Assembly (NCBI GenBank): GCA_934183305.1
Contig: CAKPSF010000001.1
Coordinates: 186,001-250,000, forward strand
Reading direction: 5' to 3'
Source: an uncultured Clostridia bacterium
GTDB lineage: Bacteria; Bacillota; Clostridia; TANB77; CAG-508
DNA length: 64,000 nucleotides
In this document: piece by piece, positions 35,291 to 43,061 of the stretch
How positions within the stretch are numbered: the stretch's first letter is position 1
How the letters are laid out: each line of letters starts with the position of its first letter
Position numbers and translations under genes: made by a program
Notes under the pieces: model-generated
The model's input: the letters and a program-made list of their open reading frames with translations, nothing else
What the model was told of the DNA's origin: nothing
The model's database searches: none

Positions 35291-37110
35291 TCTCCTATCA
35301 CTTCTGTAGAATTATTATTGTTTTCTGTTGTAGACGCAGGGACTGTTTCTGCAGGAATTGAGCTTGCTGTTTTTTTAGTTCCAACCTGTACTATTCTATC
35401 CATAGGTTTATAAGTATCTTTTGATAATACTGTTTTTGATATTACCGTTCCATTATATTTTATTGTTTTGTAAGCTACACTTTTAAGTCCACTATGTCCT
35501 TTTTGTATAATTTTTTCTTTTCCTTCTGTCAAACTACTATTTTTTTCATATACAGTTTGACATGGTGTCGTACTTAAAACACTACTTGATAGCACCACTT
35601 CATATTCTTTTTCTTCTTTTATACCTGCTATTGATACACTTACTACCCCATTTTTTGCATTTGCAACAATTTTAACTGGATAGCTTCTATTATTTTTGAA
35701 TTTAAAATCTTTTCCACCATATGCAACTGTAGCATCTCTTCCTGCTGGTACATAATTTACAGCATATGAATGATTATGTCTTTCAACAATTTCTAAATTT
35801 GCATATAATACAGCATTATATAATGTAGTAGAAACTTGGCAAATTCCTCCTCCATATGCTTGAACTACTTTTCCTCCAACATATGCTCCGCCTTCTTTAT
35901 ATCCTTTTTCCTTTGTAGTGTTTCCTAATGTACCATTATATGAAAAACTTTCACCAGGTAAAAGTATTGTTCCATTTATTGTACTAGCAGCCAAAGCAAT
36001 ATTATGAGCCCTATTAGAATTTCCAGCATCATATATTGTAGTGTATTTAGCTAAAGTTTGTTTAAATAATTTATCACCCAGATCCTTAACTTTTACTTTA
36101 GCTTTTGTTATTTTTAATGGGATTGTATAAGTTTCACTATCTGTTTCTAATATTTTTTTTGCTTCATCAAGACTAATATCAAAATCTACTCCATCTTCAT
36201 CCTTATGTAATTCAAATGGATCTTCAACAATATATGCATCTTTAGCATCTTTATGGATTTCATTATAAATCTTAGATATATCTATACTTTCAGGAATAGC
36301 ATCTACTACTGGTATAATTTCTTTTTCTTTTTCATCATTAAATTGTTTTTTTAAATTTTTAATTAAAATTTCCCTTAATTTTTTTTCATCAATAGTTTTA
36401 CCCGCTACTCCTTTTGTTATTATAAGTTCATCGTTGTTAATTTCATATGAGTATTGTTTTACCGCTTCTGGCATTTCTGCCAAAATATTTTGAATCATTT
36501 CATCAAACTTCTCTTTGTTAATTGATATATTTAATTCAAATTTTGTTTTAAATATATTAGTTTTTAGAATAGAATAATTGTCTATAAGAATATTATTAGA
36601 TTTTCCTATATTTATCGCTTGTTTCATAGCTTCTTTTGCATCGATTGTTATACCTAATTCTTCTAATTTTATAATTGTACTATAATCATTATAGGTCAAC
36701 TCTATGTCTTCTATTTGCTTTAATCTTTCTTCGACAATTGAATTTGCTTCATCTTTAGTTAAATTAGAAATATTTATTTTCTCTATATAAACACCGTTAA
36801 CAATATTATTATTATCAATATTTAGTATTGCAAATATTGTTGAAATAAATAATAAAATAACAACTATAATTGGGATAATCAAAAGCCATTTCTTTTTTGT
36901 TTTTTCTTCTTTTTTATTATTTTCTTCTTCGTTATCTTTTATTTCTTCTACATCTTGTTCTTGTTTATCACTTTCGGGCTCGTTACAATCTTCCACTTCT
37001 TCATTTTTCTCTTCTATTTCAATGCTTTCAATATTAGGATTACTCTCATCTATTGTTTCTTCATCTTTTTTTACAATTTCATCTTCAAGGTTTTCATTAT
37101 CTTTTTCCAT
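35287..37110 (-). CDS. Membrane-anchored VanW/G5 domain protein
   Basis: 607 residues. A long acidic cytoplasmic N-terminus (about 1-72) precedes one membrane helix (WLLIIPIIVVILLFISTIFA, about 75-94). Outside the cell follow two PG_binding_4-like repeats (about 100-330), the VanW domain (NRAHNIALAASTINGTILLP, YVGGKVVQAYGGGICQVSTT near 415-435) and a C-terminal G5 domain (about 490-575), then a low-complexity Ser/Thr/Asn tail. VanW proteins are cell-envelope proteins of unclear biochemical role; G5 binds glycans. GGGGAGATAT precedes the ATG. Confidence 0.93.
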   Translation of the reverse strand: MEKDNENLEDEIVKKDEETIDESNPNIESIEIEEKNEEVEDCNEPESDKQEQDVEEIKDNEEENNKKEEKTKKKWLLIIPIIVVILLFISTIFAILNIDNNNIVNGVYIEKINISNLTKDEANSIVEERLKQIEDIELTYNDYSTIIKLEELGITIDAKEAMKQAINIGKSNNILIDNYSILKTNIFKTKFELNISINKEKFDEMIQNILAEMPEAVKQYSYEINNDELIITKGVAGKTIDEKKLREILIKNLKKQFNDEKEKEIIPVVDAIPESIDISKIYNEIHKDAKDAYIVEDPFELHKDEDGVDFDISLDEAKKILETDSETYTIPLKITKAKVKVKDLGDKLFKQTLAKYTTIYDAGNSNRAHNIALAASTINGTILLPGESFSYNGTLGNTTKEKGYKEGGAYVGGKVVQAYGGGICQVSTTLYNAVLYANLEIVERHNHSYAVNYVPAGRDATVAYGGKDFKFKNNRSYPVKIVANAKNGVVSVSIAGIKEEKEYEVVLSSSVLSTTPCQTVYEKNSSLTEGKEKIIQKGHSGLKSVAYKTIKYNGTVISKTVLSKDTYKPMDRIVQVGTKKTASSIPAETVPASTTENNNNSTEVIGE

Positions 37111-37227
37111 AATATCTCCCCATTATTCATTTTTACAACAAAATATTATCATAAAGAAGAAAACTTTACAATATAATTTTAAAATATTGCTTATATAATA
37201 ATATGAACAATTTAAATTATTATAACA

Positions 37228-37425
37228 CTATTTAGAAAAAAATACTTCTGTTATACTTCTATTTAAAATAATGGATATATTTTCCATTACCTCCACAGAC
37301 GGATTATCCCTACTTCCATTCTCTAAATGACTTAAATATCCAGCTGAAATACCACTTCTTTGGGCCAATTCTTTTAATGTTAATTTTCTTTCTTTTCTAT
37401 ATTTTCTTATCTTATTTTTATACAT
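37228..37425 (-). CDS. XRE-family HTH regulator
   Basis: 65 residues, essentially one Cro/CI HTH: KIRKYRKERKLTLKELAQRS, GISAGYLSHLENGSRDNPSV and an end helix. Similar to SinR/Xre DNA-binding domains; no oligomerisation domain. Divergent from the S24 repressor gene with an inverted repeat TTGTCAAA/TTTGACAA in the shared region, which could be its operator. Promoter on the minus strand: TTGACT, 18 bases, TAACAT. Confidence 0.88.
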   Translation of the reverse strand: MYKNKIRKYRKERKLTLKELAQRSGISAGYLSHLENGSRDNPSVEVMENISIILNRSITEVFFSK

Positions 37426-37444
37426 TTTATCACCTCTTTTTATT

Positions 37445-37557
37445 TGTCAAAATGTTATCATAATTCAATTTGACAAGTCAAGAGTTTTATGATATTTTTA
37501 TAAAAAATATTTTTTTAAGTTTACTACTAGACAAATTGTGTTTTTTTATGTATAATG
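37445..37557. promoter_or_regulatory. Divergent promoter region with TTGTCAAA inverted repeat
   Basis: TTGTCAAA and TTTGACAA lie about 25 bases apart over the minus-strand promoter of the XRE gene. On the plus strand TAGACA, 17 bases and TATAAT form a promoter for the S24 repressor gene. The layout resembles a small regulatory switch. Confidence 0.5.
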
Positions 37558-37590
37558 TTGTAAAAAAATAGAAAAAGAGGTATTTTTATT

Positions 37591-38163
37591 ATGATGATTG
37601 GTGACATGATTGCAAAGGCAAGAAAAGAAAAGGGTATGTCTAAAACAGAATTGGCAAGACTTACAGATATTAATATAGGACATCTTACACATATAGAAAA
37701 AGGTGAAAGAAATCCTAGCCATAAAGCTTTAAAAAATATTTGCAAAGCTCTAAATATACCTTATCAACAATTAATGTTTACTTATGATAAATGCGTTAAC
37801 GAAGAACAAGAAAGCTATAATTTAGTAAAACATATTTCTTATAATAAACTTATAGCAGTAGATAATATTGGTGGATTTATTGATTGTCCTCCAGACATTC
37901 CAAGTTCAGCAATAGCTTTAAAAGTTAGAGATGATTCAATGGCTCCAACAATAGCTAAAAATTCTTATGTTTTTGTTGAATTCAATTCTCCTTTATCAAA
38001 TAAAGAAATTGGATTATTCTCATATAATGATAAAATAATAATAAGAAAGTTCTATTCTAGAAATGGAAAAATAACTTTAAAAGCAGATAATACTGAGATT
38101 GAAGATATCAAAATAAATGATAATGATACTTTTTACATGATTGGAAAAGTTTTTGTAAAATAA
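37591..38163 (+). CDS. XRE-S24 repressor (LexA/CI-like)
   Basis: 190 residues. N-terminal Cro/CI HTH (MIAKARKEKGMSKTELARLT ... HIEKGERNPSHKAL, about 4-55) and C-terminal S24 peptidase fold (about 95-190). The catalytic Ser is in RDDSMAPTI (near 116), but the expected Lys position in the following strand reads DKIIIRKFY, that is Arg-Lys, so the dyad is uncertain. No Ala-Gly cleavage site is seen; the nearest is IGG. It may be a non-cleaved or differently regulated repressor. An isolated gene, not within an obvious prophage. Confidence 0.85.
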   Translation: MMIGDMIAKARKEKGMSKTELARLTDINIGHLTHIEKGERNPSHKALKNICKALNIPYQQLMFTYDKCVNEEQESYNLVKHISYNKLIAVDNIGGFIDCPPDIPSSAIALKVRDDSMAPTIAKNSYVFVEFNSPLSNKEIGLFSYNDKIIIRKFYSRNGKITLKADNTEIEDIKINDNDTFYMIGKVFVK

Positions 38164-38251
38164 TAACTTTTTTTAGCAAAAAGTATTGCTTTTAATTATT
38201 TTTAATAATATAATAATTCATACAAAAGAGAAAGTTTTTAAGGAGTTAAAA

Positions 38252-38713
38252 ATGGAACTATCAAAGAATATATTTTTTAATACAGATAGATTGGTACAAA
38301 ATTCTAAAGTTAAAATTTCGTATACAGGAGCATTATTTAGCGAAAATGCTGATGATGTATTTATTCATTATGGTTTTGATAATGACTGGAAAGAATTAAA
38401 TGAAATTAAAATGGAAAAGACAGATTTAGGTTTTCAAGCTGAAATAGAACTTCCTTCTTACGAAACATTTAATTTCTGTTTTAGAGATGGAAATAATAAT
38501 TGGGATAATAACAATAATGCTAATTATATATTCAATATAGAAAAATCTGAAACAGCTCTAGCAATTAGAGAAGAATTTGCTCTAGAAACAAAACGTCATT
38601 TAAGAAAGTCTTATATTTGGAGCAAAAAAATTAGATTAGCTATTTACAAACTATTAGTATACGTACCTAGATTAATTTCTGGAAACTATAAAAGAAAAAT
38701 TACTGAAGAATAA
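38252..38713 (+). CDS. Carbohydrate-binding-module-like protein
   Basis: 153 residues. The first 100 residues form a starch-binding CBM25/CBM53-like beta-sandwich: VKISYTGALFSENADDVFIH, HYGFDNDWKELNEIKM, YETFNFCFRDGNNNWDNNNN. A basic helical tail follows with no signal peptide, so it is probably intracellular, perhaps binding glycogen. The frame extends 22 codons upstream, but AAGGAG before the ATG at 38252 sets the start. Monocistronic with a strong terminator. Confidence 0.8.
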   Translation: MELSKNIFFNTDRLVQNSKVKISYTGALFSENADDVFIHYGFDNDWKELNEIKMEKTDLGFQAEIELPSYETFNFCFRDGNNNWDNNNNANYIFNIEKSETALAIREEFALETKRHLRKSYIWSKKIRLAIYKLLVYVPRLISGNYKRKITEE

Positions 38714-38715
38714 AC

Positions 38716-38748
38716 AAAAAGCACTTTTAAAAAGTGCTTTTTTTGTTT
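38716..38748. terminator. Bidirectional terminator
   Basis: AAAAAGCACTTTT/AAAAGTGCTTTTT (38716-38728, 38730-38742) between the convergent CBM-like and SDR genes. Confidence 0.85.
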
Positions 38749-38750
38749 TA

Positions 38751-39476
38751 TTATATATTCCATCCACCATTTACAGATATTATTTGTCCTGTAACATATT
38801 CATCTTCAATTAACCATTTAATACTTTTTGTAATTTCTTCTGGTTTTGAAATTCTTCCAAGTGGAATTTCATCTTCTATTTCTTTTATTTCTTCTAATTT
38901 TATATCTTTGTTCATATCAGTTTCAACAAATCCAGGTGCAACAGAATTTACTCTTATATTAGATGGTCCCATTTCTTTTGCAAGAGCTTTTGTCATTCCG
39001 TCGATTGCAGCTTTTGAAACACTATATGCAACTTCACAAGAAGCTCCTGTTATTCCCCATATTGAAGAAATATTAATTATACAACCTTTTTTATTATGTA
39101 TCATATTTTTTAATACTTCTTGACTACAATAAAATACAGAATTTAAATTTGTTTGTATTATATTATTCCAGTCCTCATCCGTTGTGTCCATAAAAAGCTT
39201 TATTTGGTCTATTCCTGCATTATTTATTAATACATCTATATTGTTATACCTTTTTATTGCAAAATCAATTAATTCTTTAACTTCATTTCTTTTAGATACA
39301 TCAGCTTTAAATATTTCTATATCTATTCCATTTTCTTTTAATTCATTTTGTATTTGTTTTGCAGTTTCTGCTGAATTATTATAATTCAACACTACATTAT
39401 AATTATTTTTTGCAAGCTCTTTAACTATTGCAGCACCAATCCCCCTTGATCCGCCAGTTACAATTACAGTTTTCAT
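38751..39476 (-). CDS. Short-chain dehydrogenase/reductase, FabG/YmfI-like
   Basis: 241 residues, classical SDR. NADP-binding TGGSRGIG (residues 7-14), NNAG near 86-89, catalytic Ser in INISSIWG (near 137), Tyr-x-x-x-Lys as YSVSK (near 151-155) and the terminal GQIISVNGGW. The length and isolated position, away from fatty acid genes, recall the EF-P 5-aminopentanone reductase YmfI, while FabG-type 3-oxoacyl-ACP reductase is the other possibility. Strong AGGAGG. Its ATG overlaps the stop of a disrupted HNH endonuclease gene. Confidence 0.9.
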   Translation of the reverse strand: MKTVIVTGGSRGIGAAIVKELAKNNYNVVLNYNNSAETAKQIQNELKENGIDIEIFKADVSKRNEVKELIDFAIKRYNNIDVLINNAGIDQIKLFMDTTDEDWNNIIQTNLNSVFYCSQEVLKNMIHNKKGCIINISSIWGITGASCEVAYSVSKAAIDGMTKALAKEMGPSNIRVNSVAPGFVETDMNKDIKLEEIKEIEDEIPLGRISKPEEITKSIKWLIEDEYVTGQIISVNGGWNI

Positions 39477-39874
39477 ACTATTCCTCCTATTTTATATTTG
39501 CTTCTCTCTTTTCTTCCATTATTTAAATTAGCTTCCTTATACGTAGCTGTCAAAGAATGACAATTAGGACATAGTAAAATTAAATTCTCTTCATTATTAT
39601 TTTTGTAATTTCCATCCATATGCTCAACTTCTAAAGGAATTTTATTTGTATATATATTTTTTTCTCCCCAACCACATCTTGCACATTTATTATTATATTT
39701 ATTAAATAAATATGTTTTTATATGATTAGATATTTGATATTCTCCTTTTAGTCCAGATTGAATTCCATTCTTCCATTCATCAATATATAACTTATATTCA
39801 AATTCTTTTTGACATACGTTTGAACAATATTTATTCTTTTGTTTAATTTATCTTTCACAATTTAAACATTTCAT
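39473..39874 (-). pseudogene. HNH endonuclease gene interrupted by an in-frame stop
   Basis: I translated 39874 to 39473 by hand: MKCLNCER, then TAA (39848-39850), then about 123 sense codons to a TGA overlapping the SDR start. The remainder is a typical small HNH protein: a second Cys pair (CSNVC), CARCGW, the catalytic EVEHMDGNYKNNNEENLILL and CPNCHSLTATYKEAN. The stop splits the N-terminal zinc ribbon (CLNC...CSNVC), so the protein is probably not made from the normal start. No good start codon with SD lies just after the stop. Only one lesion is present, so the loss is recent or a sequencing error. Confidence 0.8.
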
Positions 39875-39920
39875 AATTATATTATATAGTATTTTTTCAA
39901 AATGTCAATTGATAGGAAAT

Positions 39921-39960
39921 AAAAAAATCAAGAATTAAGATTACTCAAAACTCTTGATCT
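39921..39960 (-). terminator. Terminator of the tRNA cluster
   Basis: ATCAAGA/TCTTGAT (39927-39933, 39952-39958), with seven T following on the minus strand. Confidence 0.75.
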
Positions 39961-39962
39961 TT

Positions 39963-40258
39963 TGGAGCCACTTGTCCGAATCGAACGGACGACCTACTGA
40001 TTCATACCACTACAATTTTCATTGCCATTTTTACATGTTTGCGGTCTGGACTTTCTCTTTACCATAGCTTACGCTTTAGGTACACCGTATAAAGTCTCTA
40101 CACTCGAATTTCTTCTAGCTCGGGATTAACATATTTTCACTTAGTCTTCCCCGAATTAGCGGTGTCCACTTTATATGTTTCCATATAAAGGTGCAAAATA
40201 GTTCTAGATTTTCATCTATTCCACAAGTCAGTTGCTCTACCAGCTGAGCTAAAGTGGC
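39963..40258 (-). tRNA. tRNA-Thr (TGT) interrupted by a group I intron
   Basis: Two exons: 5' exon 40258-40223 (36 bases, ending at anticodon base U36) and 3' exon 40002-39963 (40 bases, encoded CCA). Joined they give a standard 76-base tRNA: acceptor GCCACTT/AAGTGGC, D stem GCTC/GAGC, anticodon stem ACTGA/TCAGT around CT-TGT-AA, T arm GTCCG-TTCGATT-CGGAC. The insertion falls between positions 36 and 37, the site also used in some proteobacterial and cyanobacterial tRNAs with CAU anticodons. Last gene of the Lys-Glu-Thr cluster. Confidence 0.93.
40003..40222 (-). ncRNA. Group I self-splicing intron (IC3-like) in tRNA-Thr
   Basis: 220 bases, no ORF. P1 pairs exon UGU (34-36) with intron GCA (29-31), giving the diagnostic U-G wobble exactly at the 5' splice site; GGAAUAG then pairs with CUAUUUU. 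P2 CUUUAUAUG-GAAA-CAUAUAAAG. P3 ACACCG/CGGUGU. P4 element AAUUCGGGGAAGACUAAG with Q element AAUCCCGAGC. P6 closed by a GAAA loop. P7 from R element AGAGACUUUA and S element AGAAAGUCC. P8 AGC-GUAA-GCU within ACC/GGU. P9.0 ACCGC/GUGGU. The intron ends in the conserved G. Closest in plan to cyanobacterial tRNA-Leu and Azoarcus tRNA-Ile introns. Confidence 0.92.
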
Positions 40259-40264
40259 ATTTAT

Positions 40265-40339
40265 TGGTGACCCCTACGGGAATCGAACCCATGTCTCCGC
40301 CGTGAAAGGGCGATGTCTTAACCGCTTGACCAAGGGGCC
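40265..40339 (-). tRNA. tRNA-Glu (TTC)
   Basis: 75 bases with encoded CCA; anticodon stem-loop CGCCCTTTCACGGCG-type with TTC, T arm ATGGG-TTCGATT-CCCGT, acceptor GGCCCCT/AGGGGTC with wobble. Confidence 0.94.
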
Positions 40340-40343
40340 ATAT

Positions 40344-40419
40344 TGGTGAGCCATCGCAGACTCGAACTGCGGACAACTTGATTAAAAGTCAAGTGCTCTA
40401 CCACCTGAGCTAATGGCCC
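40344..40419 (-). tRNA. tRNA-Lys (TTT)
   Basis: 76 bases with encoded CCA; acceptor GGGCCAT/ATGGCTC with wobble, anticodon loop ACTTTTAAT with TTT, T arm CGCAG-TTCGAGT-CTGCG. First gene of the cluster. Confidence 0.95.
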
Positions 40420-40445
40420 ATGTCACCAATAATTAATAAATATAA

Positions 40446-40501
40446 GCAGTCTTAAAACGCGACTGCCTATATATATTACTACATTTTTTGTCATATGTCA
40501 A
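40446..40501 (-). promoter_or_regulatory. Promoter and leader hairpin of the tRNA cluster
   Basis: Minus strand: TTGACA (40496-40501), 17 bases, TAATAT (40473-40478). The leader then forms a small hairpin GCAGTC/GACTGC (40446-40466) before the tRNA-Lys 5' end, perhaps a processing signal. Confidence 0.65.
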
Positions 40502-40527
40502 TATTTTTATAAAAATTTTATGAAATT

Positions 40528-40713
40528 TTATGCATTTAATTTTTCTACTAACTCGTTAACATCTATTCCATGTACCATACAAGCCTCTTCTATTGTTTCA
40601 GCTTGTGATGCAGGGCATCCTAAACAATGCATTCCAGCATTTAATAATATTTCTGCTTTTTCTGGTGCAACCTTTAATAATTCCCCAATTGTCATATTTT
40701 TTTCTATTTTCAT
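40528..40713 (-). CDS. DUF1858 redox-disulfide small protein
   Basis: 61 residues: NMTIGELLKVAPEKAEILLN, then GMHCLGCPASQAETIEEACM with a CxxC pair, then a C-terminal helix. This is the complete DUF1858 domain, also called the hybrid-cluster-protein-associated redox disulfide domain. Stand-alone copies are common in anaerobes and may bind a metal or act in thiol chemistry; exact role unknown. Strong GGGAGG before the ATG. Divergent from the type IV secretion-like operon. Confidence 0.92.
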   Translation of the reverse strand: MKIEKNMTIGELLKVAPEKAEILLNAGMHCLGCPASQAETIEEACMVHGIDVNELVEKLNA

Positions 40714-40769
40714 ATTATTCCTCCCAAATTAAATTTTATATTATTTTATCATATTTTTTATTAAAAGTA

Positions 40770-40798
40770 TAGACAAGTTTAAATAATTGTTGTATTAT
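40770..40798 (+). promoter_or_regulatory. Promoter of the type IV secretion-like operon
   Basis: TAGACA (40770-40775), 17 bases, TATTAT (40793-40798), just before the small membrane ORF. Confidence 0.5.
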
Positions 40799-40817
40799 GA
40801 TAATAATTTTAAAGGTG

Positions 40818-40970
40818 GTGATAATTATTCAAAACCTAATTCATTATTTTTTTATATCTTATATTATTAGTTTTTTAATTTCTTTTTATTCAATTTATAT
40901 TTTCATTGATTCTCTATTTTTCCAAAGAGTTCAGGGTTCAAAATTAAATATTAAGAAAGATTATTTGTAA
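40818..40970 (+). CDS. Probable 50-residue membrane protein, first gene of the T4SS-like operon
   Basis: An ORF from a GTG at 40818 to TAA at 40970: IIIQNLIHYFFISYIISFLI, FYSIYIFIDSLFF and a basic end QRVQGSKLNIKKDYL. One long hydrophobic helix suggests an inner-membrane protein. The SD AAAGGTGG touches the GTG, so the true start may lie slightly downstream at a rare codon. Its stop abuts the SD of the VirD4-like gene, indicating one operon. Family not recognised. Confidence 0.5.
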   Translation: MIIIQNLIHYFFISYIISFLISFYSIYIFIDSLFFQRVQGSKLNIKKDYL

Positions 40971-40981
40971 GGAGGTGTATT

Positions 40982-42694
40982 TTGTTTATATCTACTATTA
41001 AAAAACGACTCTTATTTAACTTTATAGTTATAAGTGTTATTTTACTAATTAACTTTATTTGTTTTAATCCAATATTTCTTTCCCAAAACATTTTAATTGA
41101 TTTCGCAATAAACCCATTTAATATTTGTGAGAAATATCCTAGTTTATGGCATTTTATAAAAGTTTCTTATATTTTTTTATCTATTTTTTCCACATTTATA
41201 TTTTCTAATTTTATTTATTCATTAATATTCATATCAAAAAATCCAACTAAAAAATATACAACGACTAAAAATTCAGACTATAATAGTTCTGATTTAAATA
41301 TACTTGTTGGAAAAGATAATCTAAATGTTCCAGTATTTTTAACAGAAAAAGGATTATACCAGAATATATTAGTTACAGGTACAATTGGTTCCGGAAAAAC
41401 CAGTTCTGCAATGTACCCATTTACAGAACAATTAATTAAATTTAATTATAACAATAAAAAAGAAAAACTAGGTTTGCTTATATTAGATGTAAAAGGTAAT
41501 TATCATAACCAAGTCAAAAAATATTGTGAGAGATATAATAGAATAAATGATTTTATGGTGCTTTCTTTAGATGGTTCAATTAAATATAATCCATTGGACA
41601 AACCAAATTTAAAGCCAACCATTCTAGCTAATAGATTAAAAACGATTTTAACATTATTTTCTTCTAATAATGGAGAAGCCTACTGGCTAGAAAAAGTAGA
41701 ACAGATCCTTACAGAATGTATTAAATTTTGTAGATTATATAATAATGGCTATGTAACCTTTTTAGAAATTCACAAACTAGTTACTGAGCCTGATTATTAT
41801 TTATCTAAAGTTAATATTCTAAGAAAAAAATTTATTTCAGGAAAACTATCAAAAGAAAATTGCTTTGATTTGTTAACATCAATTGAATTTTTTGAAAAAG
41901 AATTTTTTAAATTAGATTCTAGAACAATATCTATTTTGAAATCTGAGATTACTAGAATAACTGGCTGTTTTGTTTCAGATTATCAAGTAAAAAATATATT
42001 TTGTCCTTTGCAAAACGAAATTAATTTTAAAGGATTTAAAGATTTAATTTCGTCCGGAAAAATATTAGTATTAAACATGAATATTTCAGAATTTAAAAAT
42101 TTATCAAAAATAATTGCTGCATATTTGAAACTAGATTTTCAAACAGAAGTTATGTCTAGACTTTCCAAAAGAAATAATAATATTTTTAGACCAGTTGCAT
42201 TCATAAGCGATGAATTTCACGAATATGTAACAACAACAGATGCAGATTTTTTTGCTCAAAGTAGAGAAGCCAAATGTATAAACATTGTTGCAACTCAAAG
42301 TTATACCTCATTGTTAAATACCTTAAATAATCAAAATACAACAAAATCAATAATTCAAAACTTGGTAAATAAATTATGGTTCAGAACAGATGATATTTTT
42401 ACAATAGAAGATGCACAAAAACAACTAGGAAAAGAAGAAAAGGTTAAAATTTCAAAAACAATTTCTGAAAATGCCAAAACAACCAATTTTAACTTTTTAA
42501 CTAAAAAATTTAAATCTTTAGATTCCAATATTTCTGAAAGCATAAATTCATATTCTCAATTTGATTTTATTTTTGATACTAATTTTTTTACTCAAAAACT
42601 AGAATGTTTCTCATGTATTGCTTTTATTTCAAATGGTACAAGCATTATTTCTCCCCAAAAAATTAATATGATACCATATTTCAAAAATTATTAG
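40982..42694 (+). CDS. VirD4/TraG-like coupling ATPase
   Basis: 570 residues. Two N-terminal membrane helices (about 10-30 and 58-82), then a RecA-like ATPase: Walker A TGTIGSGKTSS (near 133-143), LILDVKGNY (near 165), Walker B-like AFISDEFHEYV (near 410) and the downstream NIVATQSYTSLL. This is the type IV coupling protein pattern, which in conjugation feeds DNA or protein to the channel. TTG start at 40982 with AAGGAGG six bases before. First large gene of an operon with VirB2-, VirB6- and PrgI-like genes; no relaxase or VirB4 is adjacent. Substrate unknown. Confidence 0.85.
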   Translation: MFISTIKKRLLFNFIVISVILLINFICFNPIFLSQNILIDFAINPFNICEKYPSLWHFIKVSYIFLSIFSTFIFSNFIYSLIFISKNPTKKYTTTKNSDYNSSDLNILVGKDNLNVPVFLTEKGLYQNILVTGTIGSGKTSSAMYPFTEQLIKFNYNNKKEKLGLLILDVKGNYHNQVKKYCERYNRINDFMVLSLDGSIKYNPLDKPNLKPTILANRLKTILTLFSSNNGEAYWLEKVEQILTECIKFCRLYNNGYVTFLEIHKLVTEPDYYLSKVNILRKKFISGKLSKENCFDLLTSIEFFEKEFFKLDSRTISILKSEITRITGCFVSDYQVKNIFCPLQNEINFKGFKDLISSGKILVLNMNISEFKNLSKIIAAYLKLDFQTEVMSRLSKRNNNIFRPVAFISDEFHEYVTTTDADFFAQSREAKCINIVATQSYTSLLNTLNNQNTTKSIIQNLVNKLWFRTDDIFTIEDAQKQLGKEEKVKISKTISENAKTTNFNFLTKKFKSLDSNISESINSYSQFDFIFDTNFFTQKLECFSCIAFISNGTSIISPQKINMIPYFKNY

Positions 42695-42718
42695 AGCATT
42701 GCTCAAATGGAGGTTTTT

Positions 42719-43048
42719 ATGAACAAAAAATTTTTTTATTTATTAAATATTTTTATTTTATTTTTTATTATTTATTTTTCAATTTGTACAATTTCTTATT
42801 GTGCATACCCTGGATTAATTTCAAAAATGTCCAATGCTTTCGAAAAAATTAAAACATGGCTTATAAAGCTCTCAACCCCTGCAGCCGCTGTTGCCATTGG
42901 AACTGGTGTTTTTATTAAAAAATTCAGTTTTGGAGATGAAGAAAGAATTAGAACTGGAAAAAATATTATTCGAGGCTCACTTTTCTCTTATGCTTTTATT
43001 TTATTATTAGATTTAATTTTATCCGCAATTAACGGACTTTTAGGATAG
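42719..43048 (+). CDS. TrbC/VirB2-like pilin subunit
   Basis: 109 residues. A signal-like hydrophobic N-terminus (FFYLLNIFILFFIIYFSICT) with a possible cleavage after ISYCA, a helix with STPAAAVAIGTGVFIKK and a second hydrophobic helix (GSLFSYAFILLLDLILSAIN) with a short basic loop GDEERIRTGKN. Two-helix proteins of this size and order are VirB2/TrbC pilins or pore proteins. The ATG at 42719 has GGAGG five bases before; an upstream ATG at 42707 overlaps the SD region and is less likely. Confidence 0.75.
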   Translation: MNKKFFYLLNIFILFFIIYFSICTISYCAYPGLISKMSNAFEKIKTWLIKLSTPAAAVAIGTGVFIKKFSFGDEERIRTGKNIIRGSLFSYAFILLLDLILSAINGLLG

Positions 43049-43061
43049 CTGGAGGTATATC

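Noticed and set aside
40223..40258. Reading the 5' tRNA half as a degenerate tRNA fragment
   Set aside because: The matching 3' half lies 220 bases away and the intervening sequence has a full group I core, so it is an interrupted gene, not a fragment.
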